64,000 nt of DNA from Hemicordylus capensis (GCF_027244095.1 NC_069658.1:117792501-117856500); one strand, 5' to 3'. Positions 48,936-59,436 are shown, numbered from the stretch's first letter. A program made the numbers and translations. The notes: generated from the letters alone by a model not told the origin.

Positions 48936-49125
48936 TTGTGAAAGTGAGAAGGCCCCTGCTGGATCTGACCAAAGGTCCATCTAACCAGCATCCTGCTGCC
49001 CACAATGGCCAGCCAGATACCTCCAGGAAACCAGAAGCAGAACACATAGGCAAATAACCTTCTCCCACTGTTGCTCCCTAGTAACTGGTACTCAGAGGCA
49101 TATTGCCTCTGCAGCTGGAGAACTT
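48936..49125 (-). mobile_element. Squamate dispersed repeat (GCCTCTGAGTACCAGTT family)
   Basis: On the minus strand it has ATGCCTCTGAGTACCAGTTA, CTGGCCATTGTGGGCAGCAG and GGTCAGATCCAGCAGGGGCC in order. The plus-strand relative at 55191-55355 shares all three blocks. It is probably SINE-like, but no internal promoter boxes could be assigned. Confidence 0.7.
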
Positions 49126-51279
49126 CCTGCTGAGTCTGTGCTTCCTATTTATGCTGCTTATTTTAGGAGTCTGCTTTCTTCCAATATTATTTTCTGTATA
49201 TTTGTAAACCAACAGATATTAAAAATACACCATGAGTCTCCACTGTTCTCTCTCATCATGTGGAAATGTATAAAGACACCACCTCTAGAATTCCCTACAC
49301 TAATGGAAGTGAGTGTGCGTTTGCATTTCACTATACCATTTGGTTAAAAGAGGAGGACCTTTGGGACATAATATTTGACTTCTAGTGTCAAAACCAAAGC
49401 TTAGGTTCTGAATCTGGCATCCTGGGATTCAGCCTGTGTGCCACCAGTGAAATTTGATCAAAAATGGTAATTGGAAGAAAACCCTGCATACCAATATGTG
49501 ACCTCAACCTAAAGAAAACCTTTCAGGTTGGACTAGGTTCCTTGGTCTAAGCAAGACAGGGAGCCTCTTCTAGTTGTGCCTTCCTTCTAGAACTCTACAA
49601 AACCCTCAGTGGTTCAAGATGAGCCAGGAGTGACAGTCTGAGCTCTAATAGCTTGTACTTTTAGAAGTAGATAACAATGAAGAATGCTGGACTTACTTTC
49701 TTACCAAACATTTACGGTTTTTGTACAGACTAATGGCAAAAGAGCGATCAGATGAGAATGATGTTGTTAAAAAATGGTTCAGCATTGCTCTCAAATGCAA
49801 TTTCAGTACTGTGAGAGAAATGTATGACGCTATATTGTGAACTGCCAAGCAAAGCCTAGGTTTGCTTGATTCACTTATCCTGCAATGTTCCAAGGTATGA
49901 TTGACTTAGATGCAAGATGATTTACTGTTATTAATTTAAAACAGATGGCCATGAGTGTAGCCATCCATGGATATGAATCAGATCTATGTATAAAGAACAG
50001 GATTTCCAGCCAGGATAGAATGACTGTCTGCTTTGATCCTGCATGCCTGTCATTGAGGGATGTGCCATCTCTAATCCAACTTTGAGCTGGATTAATTTTA
50101 AAAAACAAAAAATACAGCTTCCAGGTCATGAACGAGCCATGCTATTTATTTTTGGCATTTTTATACCTAGCAGACTGATGTACAAAGAAGTGAGCTGGAT
50201 GAGAACTGGCATTCAAAGATAATCTCTATTCCCAGTTGCATTCTTCATAAAATGGCGGAAAGAGAGCTTTTGAATCTTGGATGAATATCAACACAAATGG
50301 CTTTCAGACAAAGATGTAAAATCAGGTTTTGCAGACTTCCAAAGGTTTGCGTATGTTTGCAATGCAAGTTAGTTGGGATTTCATGCTGGTATGCTAAAAA
50401 GAATAACAGAACTATTTTATTGTACAGTTACATACTAGATGTATGCAAATAATATACTTTCTCAGTTAGGTCATTCTTTAAATAGCCACTAAATCTAAAT
50501 GGAAAACTAGGCTTACCGTCCAGAAAAGCCAATACTTTGGACAATACCAGACAGCAAAATAGCCACCACGATCTATAGGATCTGGAAACCACTTTTTAAT
50601 GCCTTTCTTTTTAAATAAATAAACAAAACCTACTTCATTTTTTAAAAGGGGTGGGTGGGGGTTGGTTAGTCCCAATCAAAAGGTTTAGCTATAGTCCAGT
50701 TCGATCCTCACTGCACTCTTACTGGAGCTTCTAGTGTCAGGGAAGGTCACAATGCTGCCATGACACTTGAAGGTACCAGTGGCAGAATTCCCCTGGAAGG
50801 ATCTAGGAGTGGACAAGAAGTAGATCAGAGTCTGGTACACTTTTGAGTGATCAGCAAGAGTCTCTGACTCCCAATAGTTTTACAATAGCAGCAAACTCAG
50901 TTCTGGTATGGAAAACAATTTCCTGAGCTGAGCATGTACTCAGAGCCATTCAGTTCCTTAGTGCAAAGTGTATATCTGTCCTCCTGAACCACAATTCGGC
51001 ACCTGGCTCCAGGTGATAAACCTCTAGTAAAGTTGATCAAAGATTACTTCAGAAGCCTGCAGTCTGTCCTCCCACACTGTAGATGGAGCAGCCATTTTTA
51101 ATCCCATTGGCTCCCTTCCTTGTTTACCCACCATTCTTGCAAATAGTTCACAGTCCCTTCTGTCTCTAGGACCGCTGTGTAGTTTCACCCAAATTCCACT
51201 TTCTATTTGTTTCGTCTTCTCTTCATTTCAGTCTTTCTAGCAATCAAGGTTTCCTCAGTTCTATCTTCCAGTCCACTGT
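49126..51279. other. Intergenic DNA, nothing recognised
   Basis: Ordinary composition. Short frames have no similarity that I can name and no repeat ends are visible. Confidence 0.5.
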
Positions 51280-51868
51280 CTGGGGGTATAACGGTAATTG
51301 TGCAGCTGTGTTCAAAGAAAGCAAACCACCTATTTGTGAGGAGCTGCTGAGGGCCCCGCCCCAGCCACCCCACTGCTCTTCTCTATTGCTATGTGGGGGG
51401 CAGTACTAGTCCCTTTGCTCCACCCACTGCCTTGCTGCCATCTCCCGCCTCTGCCACTGCCTCCTCGCACTGCTCCCACCACCACCATTTCTGCTCCCAC
51501 CACCACCATTTCGCACTGCTCCCACCACCAGTTCTTGCAGTGGCAAGGAGGGTGGATGGAATGATTCCTCTTTCACATGAGCAAGGGAGGAAACCTCCCA
51601 TCTCCTCTTTCGCTGTTCCAAGTGTTGGTCAGGAAACGGCACAGGCACTCATGCACCTTGATGTCAGCATGTGCACCTGTTCAGCTGTAGGAGTGGCAAG
51701 AGAAAGCTGGTTGGGTAATGGTTGAGGCAGTGGTGGTGGGAGCAGAAGGGGTGAGAGCAGCAGCAGCAGAAGGCAGCAGAAGGGGGTGGCACGAGGAGCC
51801 TAGTGCCAGCCCCCACATAGGAAGGGAGAGTGGAACACAGGCTGCCACTGGGTTTGCTACACCACTGC
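51280..51868. mobile_element. Possible hAT-like MITE (decayed)
   Basis: The right part ends GCTACACCACTG, matching the CAGTGGTGTAGC type of hAT end, and the left boundary near 51280 is CTGGGGGTATAAC. CTCCCACCACCACCATTTCTG at 51473-51495 is mirrored by GGTGGTGGGAGCAGAAGG near 51730-51750. TATGTGGGGGGCAGTACTAG at 51390 is mirrored near 51800-51820. Ends and target duplication are not firm. Confidence 0.4.
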
Positions 51869-52923
51869 CTTTGTTTACTTTGTCACACTTTCTTTAGCCA
51901 CCCCATCTCTCAGACAGCCACTTAGCACACCTCCTCTCATAGCACACAGTCTGCCCTCTGTTTTAACCTATATTTTATAGGTTTCCATTTATCTATATTT
52001 CAATTTATCAATCAATTTTCAATTTAAAATAACAACAAAAACGTACAAATAAAAAAAGTAACATACTCATTACAATCAAGTAAATTAATCTGAAGTACAT
52101 TTAAATACAATTTGTCCAGTACCTTATCTCTGTGCTACCAATTGAAAATCCACCCTGATGTGAATGTTATTGTAAATTAAAAATTAGGGCTCAATACATA
52201 CATCTAAAATCAGCATTTTGGAGTTTACTAGAAAGTGTCTTATTAGCACATCCCCATTTTAATCACTGGGCTGGTTTGGACGATATTGCCGCTGCCCCTT
52301 CATGGGATAAAGACACGAGCATTCCTGTTTTTCCTTCTTCCTGGCACACAACATCTTGAGCAAATGTGTTAAATTGCACAAACTGAGTTGTATGATGGAC
52401 GGCCATAGACGGGAGGCAAAGCCCACAAGCAGCTGGGGAACAAGTTCCCACTGGTGGCCCCTACCCTTTTGTAAATGGGTGTGTGTGGCAGCACATGTGC
52501 ATCCTAGCCACGTCCCCTGCATCAGTGTCAGATGCAGGGAGACACAGCCAGTACTGGGAAGAGGGGCAGCTCCATCTCTCTTCCAATCCTTGCCAGTCAG
52601 CACTTCCTTCAAACCCTGGCTTGGGGCTACTCTCTCTGCCTCTCCATCTGACGTTGACATGGGGTGTGGCCAGTATTAGGAAGATGGGCCACTTGCCCCC
52701 TCCCAATTCGTGTCAGTCAGCACTTCTTTCCTGGAGCTGGAGCCCCCTGAAGAAGCTTCTTCACGGCCTGAACTTCCTGGGGCTACACCCCTGCCACAAC
52801 ACCCATGGAACTGGAGCCTACTACAGAGCTGGCCATCACATATCTTGGTAACTGCACAACAGTACCAGGAGGAGGAGGTATGAGAGACACCAGAAGCTGC
52901 CCTGTTAAGCCTTCCACTCTCCA
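51869..52923. other. Intergenic DNA, nothing recognised
   Basis: AT-rich at 51960-52260, then GC-richer with overlapping frames on both strands and no recognisable domain. GTCAGTCAGCACTTC.TTC occurs twice (near 52593 and 52711), suggesting an internal duplication of about 118 bp. Confidence 0.45.
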
Positions 52924-53484
52924 GGGTGCTTTCCAGATTACCCGCAACAACAGTGTCACTACGTGACCTCCAAGTGTGCTTCCATATTGCCTGCGTTTCG
53001 ACATCACAGTCCCTGTGCTGTCAGCGAGGTGCCATTGACATTTCCGATGCCTTCTTTCTGGTTTGATTGCTGTGTTACAGTCCTATTATGTTGCATGTGC
53101 ATTGCCAAAAAAAAAAAAAAAAAAAAAAAAGGCTGTATTTTCCCATTGTAGGAGTTTTGTGCAAGCTAGAAAAGACTGCTCCCCCTGCCAGAGGCGCTCT
53201 TGCCCCTGGACTCTGGGGCTGAAGTCCAGGCCCTCCACAGCCCCTGGGGGCCCCCAGATCCCCTTTAGTCTGGTGTGGTCGCCAAGCTGAGCATGATGGT
53301 GCTTAATTTGCAGGGGGCCTCCAAAGGCCTTTAGGTCCAGGCCCCAAAATTACCTAGGTGCACCTCTGCCCCTGCTGGAAGCTTTGTGCAACAAACAGCC
53401 TCAATCCTTTATTTACATTTTGAATGTGATCTGCCAAGCTGAAGGATTTTACTGCTGTGGCAAGGGATAATCTGGAAAATGCCC
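52924..53484. mobile_element. Family-B MITE, 561 bp
   Basis: It starts GGGTGCTTTCCAGATTACC and ends GGATAATCTGGAAAATGCCC, inverted ends of about 20 bp. The left part matches 31972-32220. The right part, in reverse complement, matches the left part of 37330-37626 (GCAGTAAAAT.CTTCA.CTTGGCAG). An A-run of about 24 lies at 53107-53130. The segment 53165-53390 is absent from the shorter copy and may be a further insertion. Confidence 0.8.
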
Positions 53485-53603
53485 AGGCAAGAAAGTGGAG
53501 CCCAGGAGGGGTAGTCTGGCTCTGAGTTACTCTCCATCAGCTCTGGCTGGTGTCAACTTGCTGCTTTGGACCTCTCTGAGGTTCTGTGGACTTGCCTTGC
53601 CTT

Positions 53604-53895
53604 TAGGGATGCGCACGGAACCGCAGGGGCATAACTATAATGGGGCAAGGGGAGACAGTTGTCTGGGGGCCCACTGCCTTGGCCCCCCCAGGCAAGTCAC
53701 ATGACTGACTCCCCCAGCTGCGCACCTGCCCGGGCTTCCTTCAGTTGTATTCATCCTCCGAAATTGATGTGAATGTTAAGACCTGGAGCTACCAAAATAG
53801 CATGTCTTTCTCTAGTACCATTAAATGACTTGCATCGTCCACAATGTACAAAACCTTAAAAAAAAATTAGGATGATGTTCTATTGTGGCACATAG

Positions 53896-53936
<41 letters not shown>

Positions 53937-54411
53937 CAGACAGATAGATATAGATAGATATAGATTTACTCTGCTTTTTGTTACCACTATTCAGCCTCAT
54001 TTAAGATTTCTTTACTTCATGAGCTGAGCTTCAGTGTGTGGGGGGGTTGCATTTTAAAATCTTGTCTCTGGGTCCACTCCAACCTTGCTACGCCCCTGCG
54101 GAACTGGTTCAGTGCTCCTTTTCTGGAGCGCCGAACCGGTTGCATAGAGTGGTTTCCGAGCTGGTTTGAATGTGTGTGTGGAGGGGTTACAGCATCTATG
54201 CACATTGCCCATTTGCATGGAGACGCAGAATGGGGCACAGAAAGAGGCTGCTATGCTACCCACACATCTGCTTTTGGGGAGAGAGCCAGCAGGGGGAAGA
54301 GTGGTGGGGCGGGGACTGGCAACTAGGCAATACTTTCCCAGCCTCTTTAAGGGAACGACGCCCCACCCTCCTGGGAGTGCACAGAAGGAACCGATTCCAT
54401 GCACATCCGTA
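53604..54411. mobile_element. hAT-like element with exact 8-bp duplication, interrupted by a second hAT-like element
   Basis: It starts TAGGGATGCGCACGGAAC and ends GATTCCATGCACATCCGTA. CTTGCCTT lies on both sides (53596-53603 and 54412-54419). Its interior is split by the element at 53624-54098 only 20 bp from the left end. Without that insertion it is about 325 bp. It belongs to the same TIR family as 24104-24846. The interior has GAACCGGTT motifs and no coding frame of note. Confidence 0.93.
53624..54098. mobile_element. 475-bp hAT-like MITE nested in another hAT-like element
   Basis: It starts CAGGGGCATAAC and ends GCTACGCCCCTG. CGGAACCG (53616-53623) and CGGAACTG (54099-54106) form an 8-bp duplication with one difference. 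It is a reverse-oriented relative of 33528-33948. A (TG)n run at 53899-53933 replaces the (TTTG)n run of that copy at a similar place. Confidence 0.94.
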
Positions 54412-54419
54412 CTTGCCTT

Positions 54420-54692
54420 GCAGGCAACCAGGACAGGACAGTTTTGTTTGGTCACTACCTCCTCTTATTTCCTTAGGTTTTACTTTGTTCCTTTCCCAGC
54501 ACAATTAGCTTCCTTGATCCCATCACGCTTGCAGAGTACTGTGTTCTTCAACTGAAATAGAAGAGGCACGGACTTGGACACATTCTCTCTAGTTCTCTAA
54601 TTTTTCTTCCAGTGTGCTTTCTTCAATTATACACCCTTTCTTCATTTCATACTTCTGCTCATGTTCTCTTTCTCTTCCAATCAGTTCTCATA
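54420..54692. other. Spacer, nothing recognised
   Basis: Pyrimidine-rich DNA between two repeat clusters. No gene. Confidence 0.5.
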
Positions 54693-54845
54693 GGCACATA
54701 GGAAGCTGCCTTATAAAACTACTGATCCATCTAGTTCAGTAATATCTACACAGACTGGCAGTGACTTCTCCAAAGTTGCAGGCAGGAGTCTCTCTCAGCC
54801 CTATCTTGGAGATGCTGTGGAGGGAACTTGGAATCTTCTGCATGC

Positions 54846-55124
54846 CCTGCTAACTGGGCAAAGAGGCACCTTTTACCATGGTGATTCTCTTTATTTAGAA
54901 GGGGAAGAGTAACTGGCCCTATCCACCCCCAGCACAGGACCTCCAGTGACTGTTGTTGGTGTCTGTCTTATGTTTCTTCTAGATTGTGAGCCCTTTGGGG
55001 ACAGGGATCCATCTTATTTATTTATTATTTCTCTATGTAAACCGCCCTGGGACATTTTTGGAAGGGTGGTATAGAAATTGAATTATTATTATTATTATAT
55101 TATTATTATTATTATTATTATTAT
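54846..55124 (+). mobile_element. LINE/SINE 3'-tail element inserted in the 5S SINE
   Basis: It runs from CCTGCTAACTGGGCAAAG to CATTTTTGGAAGGGTGGTAT plus an (ATT)n tail at 55083-55123. GCATGC-like sequence occurs on both sides. It is nearly identical over about 180 bp to 32286-32475, so this is a relatively young family. Confidence 0.8.
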
Positions 55125-55190
55125 GCAAGCATGCAGGTCCTCTTCCCAGAGTAGCCCCATCCCCTAAGGGGAATACTACAGTGCTCACAC

Positions 55191-55355
55191 AGGCAGGATG
55201 CCTCTGAGTACCAGTTGCAGGGGAGTAACAGCAGGAGAGAGGGCATGCCCTCAACTCCTGCCTGTGGCTTCCAGCAGCATCTGGTGGGCCACTGTGCGAA
55301 ACGGGATGCTGGACTAGATGGGCCTTGAGCCTGATCCAGCAGGGCTGTTCTTATG
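55191..55355 (+). mobile_element. GCCTCTGAGTACCAGTT-family repeat inserted in the 5S SINE
   Basis: It starts near AGGCAGGATGCCTCTGAG and ends GATCCAGCAGGGCTGTTCTT. It is related to the minus-strand copy at 48936-49125 and joins exactly between two collinear parts of the 5S SINE. Confidence 0.75.
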
Positions 55356-55437
55356 CCTCCCATTCAAATGCAAACCAGGGCAGACCCTGCTTAGCAAAGG
55401 GGACAATTAATGCTTGCTACCCCAAGACTAGCTCTCA

Positions 55438-55690
55438 CCATTTTTCCATTTCAGTACCTGCATCCTTCTTTTCCACACAAATTCCCACTGTGTTATGCTT
55501 TCCTTCCTCACTTTACCATTCCTTATTGTCTCTGCTTCTTTTACACCTCATTCTTCAGCTAGGGTTTGCCGACTCTGACTGAAGCTATTTCTTGAGGTTC
55601 CCCTTGAAATAGCTTAAAAAAAAAAAAAAAAAAAAACAATATCAAGCCATTAGCATCCACAGGATTGCTTTCATAGTTATCAGGAGGAGA
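55438..55690. other. Spacer, nothing recognised
   Basis: Pyrimidine-rich DNA with an A-run at 55618-55636. No gene. Confidence 0.5.
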
Positions 55691-55692
55691 TA

Positions 55693-56110
55693 GATGTGTT
55701 GGTGGTAATTACTTATATAGCAGAGTATTTCGGGAGCTAACTCACTCCCATTACAGCAGAAGTTAACAGAGTCTCAAGGGCAACAGCTTGTAAATCTTAA
55801 GCATGGAGATCCATGTAAGGTTAAACTAATCTACTTTATTCAGAAGTCCATGATGACAGGAAAGACCTATATCTAACCACTGGCTGCATGGTGGTCAGAG
55901 AGAGACCTATAGAAGCATGGTGCTCACAGAGAGAGCACTAGAAGCATTCTGGGAAGAAGAAGGAAGTAACTCCCAGAAAGTTCCTGAGTACATTCTGTCC
56001 ATAGAGGGATAGAGAAGGAGACTCTATTTACTCCCAATGCCCCTAGTGGCCATTAGGGTTATTGGTGCAAAAGGTTGATGTCATTGCCACCTGGAGCTGG
56101 ATCTCCAACA
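55693..56110 (-). repeat. Copia-type LTR, probably solo
   Basis: The minus strand begins TGTTGGAGATCCAGCTCC, matching the start of the LTR at 13474-13799. Further shared blocks include the complement of AATGCCCCTAGTGGCCATTAGGGTT. No polypurine tract or internal coding part adjoins it. AGATA is found just outside both proposed ends, a possible 5-bp target duplication. Divergence from the other LTR is large, so it is a different, older or sub-family copy. Confidence 0.6.
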
Positions 56111-56851
56111 AGATATTGGTTCTTTGAGACTCCAGGCTACTCCTGAAGGGTGAGTAACCATATCCAGCTCCCTCCTTTTCTACTCAATATTTCTAGAGCG
56201 GAGTCAAAACAGTCTATCTGTTTTCACTTTCACTGTAGCCAAAGTCCAGTGTGCTTTCAATTGCCCTCTCAAAACGTCATCTATTTTTATCCAAATCCTC
56301 GACAAAAACCATAGTTCACACACAGAGGTGCACCTAGGTAATTCTGAAGCCTAGACTAGTGGGCTAACAGGGCCTCACAAAAGAAGCTAACATTAATGCA
56401 TTGACATTTTTACTGATTCAGATGCAACTGACCAATTAACTTTCTTTGGTTACAAGAAAATCAGCTTTAAAAAAAAATTCTAAATGAATATAAACAAATG
56501 TACTAATATGTGAGCTTATATAATCAGCTTATTTTTTTAAAAAAAAAATCTAAATGAATATAAACAAATGTAGTACTAATATGTGAGTAATAGCAACTGC
56601 AAGCATATGCAAACAAATGTTTTTCTCTCACTATTGAGGAATTAAAACCTGTAACCACTCACTGAAGAAAAGGTTTCAGGCTATAGTTTTCTGATAAACT
56701 AGAGTCCTGACACTTCTTCACTATACTGAAAGTTGGAGTTTATTGACTGATTTTACACTGTAACTTTGGGCCTTACAAAATGCTGTTGGGCTTGCATAGG
56801 TCACCAAAAACAATAATCTCACATTAGTATTATGTGAATTAATATGTAGCC
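56111..56851. other. Intergenic DNA with a local duplication
   Basis: AT-rich. The segment ending CTAAATGAATATAAACAAATG and ACTAATATGTGAG occurs twice (about 56458-56514 and 56522-56587), a tandem duplication of about 65 bp. No gene. Confidence 0.6.
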
Positions 56852-57299
56852 CAGGGGCGGAGCTATCATTGGATGAAGAGGTTCAAAGAACTTAGACTGT
56901 GCCCAATCAGGGGCCGCGCTTCACGGCCCCGACATGCCCCCTGCGTCTGACGTCAGAAGTGGGGGCCCCGCGTGGCCTCTTCGGGAGCTAAACTAAGGCT
57001 GGCGCTGTGTGCGCAGTGCCAGCCAGGAGCGGCTCTTCCTTGCTAAGGCAGGGAAGAGCTGCTCTTGGCTGCGCTGAGAATGCAACGCCAGCCTAAGTAG
57101 CTCCTGAAGGGGCCGCACGGCCTCTTCGGGAGTTGAACTCCAACTCCTGAACGGAGCCTCAAGGCCCTGCCCCCCGTGTCTGACGTCAGATGCAGGGGGC
57201 ATGGCTAGCCCTGCACTGGACATCAGATGCAGGGGGTGGGGTTAGCGGGGCGGCCGCTGTGACTGCACATGGGCCACTGGCAGTCCTGCTCCGCCGCTG
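56852..57299. mobile_element. 448-bp CpG-rich hAT-like MITE with two CRE palindromes
   Basis: It starts CAGGGGCGGAGC and ends GCTCCGCCGCTG. ATGTAGCC (56844-56851) and CTGTAGCC (57300-57307) form an 8-bp duplication with one difference. Internally TCTGACGTCAGA occurs at 56946-56957 and 57179-57190, each containing the full cAMP-response element TGACGTCA. Blocks such as GGCCTCTTCGGGAG are repeated. It is much more GC-rich than its surroundings. No transposase frame. Confidence 0.88.
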
Positions 57300-57307
57300 C
57301 TGTAGCC

Positions 57308-57890
57308 CTCAAAGAATGGAACATCGAATTGATACCTAGTGATTGAATCTGGTTAAATTCAGTTAATTGATTCATGGCTTCTCTACATTCATTTTCTTTA
57401 TAGTTTCATCTCACCTTACATAATGTACAGTATGTTCTTGTCCATACCCAACCCAAACTTCTGTCTGCTTAATGCATCTGATGAAGCAGACACTTGCCCA
57501 TGAAAACTCAAGCGACAATATTCTCATAAGGTGCCACAAGAATCTTTGCAATATTATAGGAAGCAACTTTCCGGATTTGAGGCAGGGATCCACAACTTTT
57601 GGCTGGTTATGGTGGGGGGAGGGGCAGCACCCCCACAAATCAGAAGAGGTGAGTCTGCCGCTGATGCTAGAAAGCAGTAAATTATTCTATGAGGAATGCT
57701 CAGCTTGCTTCAGACATAGGTCATCTTTGGGGCAAAGAGACTTCATTGGTCTTACTGTGGGAGAATAGCAACAAAAACTCACTCAAGAACATAGCAAGCA
57801 TGGAGAAGGCCACAGGCTCATCCTGCCTTTGCACAAAGCTTCTCTCACCAAACTAAAATAAAAAAATCAGTGTTGAGTACCTTTCCGTAC
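57308..57890. other. Intergenic DNA, nothing recognised
   Basis: Ordinary composition, with no gene or repeat that I can name. Confidence 0.5.
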
Positions 57891-58166
57891 CCCTGATATG
57901 ATGGCTTTGGATTTTTTTAAAAAAATACCCGAATCCACACTAATGAATGAGAACATCTGGAAATTTTTAAGAAGATGGTTTCAGTGCTACCTACCTAAAT
58001 CTCCCTCATTAATTGACTATGAAATGGAAACCCAGCAAAACAGAAATATGAGGGAGATTTAGGTTAGCAGCACTGAAACCATCTTCTTAAAAATTTCTAA
58101 TTGTTCTAATTCATTAGTATGGATTGGGTTGCTGTTGTTTTTAAATCCAAAGCCATAATATCAGGG
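57891..58166. mobile_element. Long-inverted-repeat MITE (arms about 120-129 bp, 28-bp loop)
   Basis: 57891-58019 is reverse-complementary to 58048-58166 with about 85-90% identity and a few indels. Landmarks are CCCTGATAT.ATGGCTTTGG at the ends, GAAGATGGTTTCAGTGCT in the middle and CCTAAATCTCCCTCAT at the loop side. No coding frame. The ends do not match the hAT-type CAGGG elements, so the class is open. It lies 264 bp upstream of the first tRNA-His gene. Confidence 0.88.
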
Positions 58167-58353
58167 ACACACACACACACATAAATACACCACCCCTACG
58201 CTGATCGTTCTACAGTCATTATGAACATGATGAAACACTGACTAATAGCAGGGTATTTTCTATAATGTAAAACCCAAACACTTTCCCCTTTAACCATTCT
58301 ATCTGTTTCATGAGAATGCTATCAGTAATATATGAGCTATCACAACCAATAGA

Positions 58354-58369
58354 CACTAGGTGGCAATAG
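58354..58369 (+). promoter_or_regulatory. CTCF-like motif upstream of tRNA-His 1
   Basis: CACTAGGTGGCAATAG matches the core of CTCF motifs (CCACTAGGTGGCAG form) closely. It lies 61 bp upstream of the tRNA start. A similar motif stands at nearly the same distance from the second tRNA, in mirrored orientation. Binding is not shown by sequence. Confidence 0.45.
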
Positions 58370-58429
58370 TCTTACACTTCTGTTGGAGGAGGATACAGAA
58401 TAAGCCAATTACAACTTCTCCAGTAGCTT

Positions 58430-58501
58430 GCCGTGATCGTATAGTGGTTAGTACTCTGCGTTGTGGCCGCAGCAACCTCGGTTCAAATCCGAGTCATGGC
58501 A
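58430..58501 (+). tRNA. tRNA-His (anticodon GTG)
   Basis: The 72-nt gene decodes CAC/CAU codons after addition of the -1 guanosine by THG1. The acceptor stem GCCGTGA pairs with TCATGGC, including one G-T pair. The D-arm has GTATAGTGGTTAGTAC, serving as A box. The anticodon arm CTGCG-TTGTGGC-CGCAG puts GTG at 34-36. The T-arm CTCGG-TTCAAAT-CCGAG serves as B box, and the discriminator is A. There is no intron. A T-run (TTTT at 58514-58517) lies 12 bp downstream as Pol III terminator. It differs from the second copy and from the standard vertebrate sequence at two positions, one in the T-loop and one in the acceptor stem, and both keep the fold. It is probably functional, perhaps a weaker copy. 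Confidence 0.96.
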
Positions 58502-58517
58502 GAAGAGGAGCAATTTT

Positions 58518-59297
58518 ATTTGGAAAAACTTCCCCTTGTCAGATAACTGGTTTATGTTGGCATTGTGTACTAAAAATAGCACAAATGTCACTTTCACATT
58601 TCACTTTATGCTAAATGGGAACAGCCAGATACACATACACACACACCATGGATTTTACATTGAAGGCACATGTGCAAATCCATTCTAAGTAGCCATCTAA
58701 AGCACAATCAAATACAAAAATAAAGGGCACACAGAGGAAAATGGTTTTCTCCTCTCCTACATTCCAAATGTATATAAAAGCACAATATATGTGTATAATG
58801 TACAATATCAAGATTCCCTTTTTGTAATTTAGATGGTCTTAACAACCCCATTACACTTAGGTAGTTATGAGACTTAAAAAGAATGCATTTATTTTATTTG
58901 TTTAAAAATATATATTCTATTTCTAAAATTCAAAATAGAACATTACAAATAGCTAACAAGAAGGGATGATTAAAATATACAGATACAATAATATGAAAAC
59001 GTCTTTCACTGTTTTGTTTAAAAATAAGATATTATAAAACTACATGTTCACAATCTTAAAGTATTATTCATCTAAAAATCATATAAACAATGGATAAACA
59101 TGATATAAAGACATGTACGCAATGGGATTATTTAATATTATTAAAGACACATTACTCAAGTGCTGGCATATTACAATTTTATTTTTATTTTATTTTTTGG
59201 TAAAAATAAACTTAAAATGAGCAAGCCTTTAAAAGATTCATTCTTGACTATAATGAGCTTAAATTTAGATTTAAATACAAAAACAGACATTCCTTTC
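58518..59297. other. AT-rich spacer between the two convergent tRNA genes
   Basis: Very AT-rich, with no gene or recognisable repeat. It separates two tRNA genes transcribed toward each other. Confidence 0.6.
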
Positions 59298-59369
59298 TGC
59301 CGTGACTCGGATTCGAACCGAGGTTGCTGCGGCCACAACGCAGAGTACTAACCACTATACGATCACGGC
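59298..59369 (-). tRNA. tRNA-His (anticodon GTG), consensus copy
   Basis: On the minus strand the 72-nt gene is, as far as I recall, identical to the main vertebrate tRNA-His(GTG). The acceptor GCCGTGA/TCACGGC pairs fully. The A box lies in the D-arm, the anticodon is GTG, the T-loop is TTCGAAT (canonical B box GGTTCGAATCC) and the discriminator is A. An A-run on the plus strand (59279-59283) gives a TTTTT Pol III terminator 14 bp after the gene. It faces the other copy across 796 bp. The shared TAGCTT just before both 5' ends and the CTCF-like motifs further out suggest that the two arose by an old inverted duplication that included upstream sequence. Confidence 0.98.
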
Positions 59370-59436
59370 AAGCTATTTGGGAACTGAAAAAACTGATGCT
59401 TTTTTTCCTTCTAGGCTAAATGATGACCTCTGTATA

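Larger units (their letters stand above)
54693..55437 (-). mobile_element. 5S-rRNA-derived SINE, split by two later insertions
   Basis: Read on the minus strand, 55437-55356 holds the 5S-like head: CTAAGCAGGGTCTGCCCTGG and GAATGGGAGG match the internal promoter (A box, IE, C box) of 5S rRNA. The body continues at 55190-55125 (GTGTGAGCACTGTAGTATTCC) and 54845-54693 (TCTGCCTGCAACTTTGGAG... to AGGCAGCTTCCTATG). The gaps are filled by plus-strand elements at 54846-55124 and 55191-55355. Total SINE length is about 300 bp. A second copy starts at 63818. Confidence 0.85.

Noticed and set aside
53063-53290. Lysine-rich frames near 53.1 kb
   Set aside because: They come from an A-run inside a MITE.
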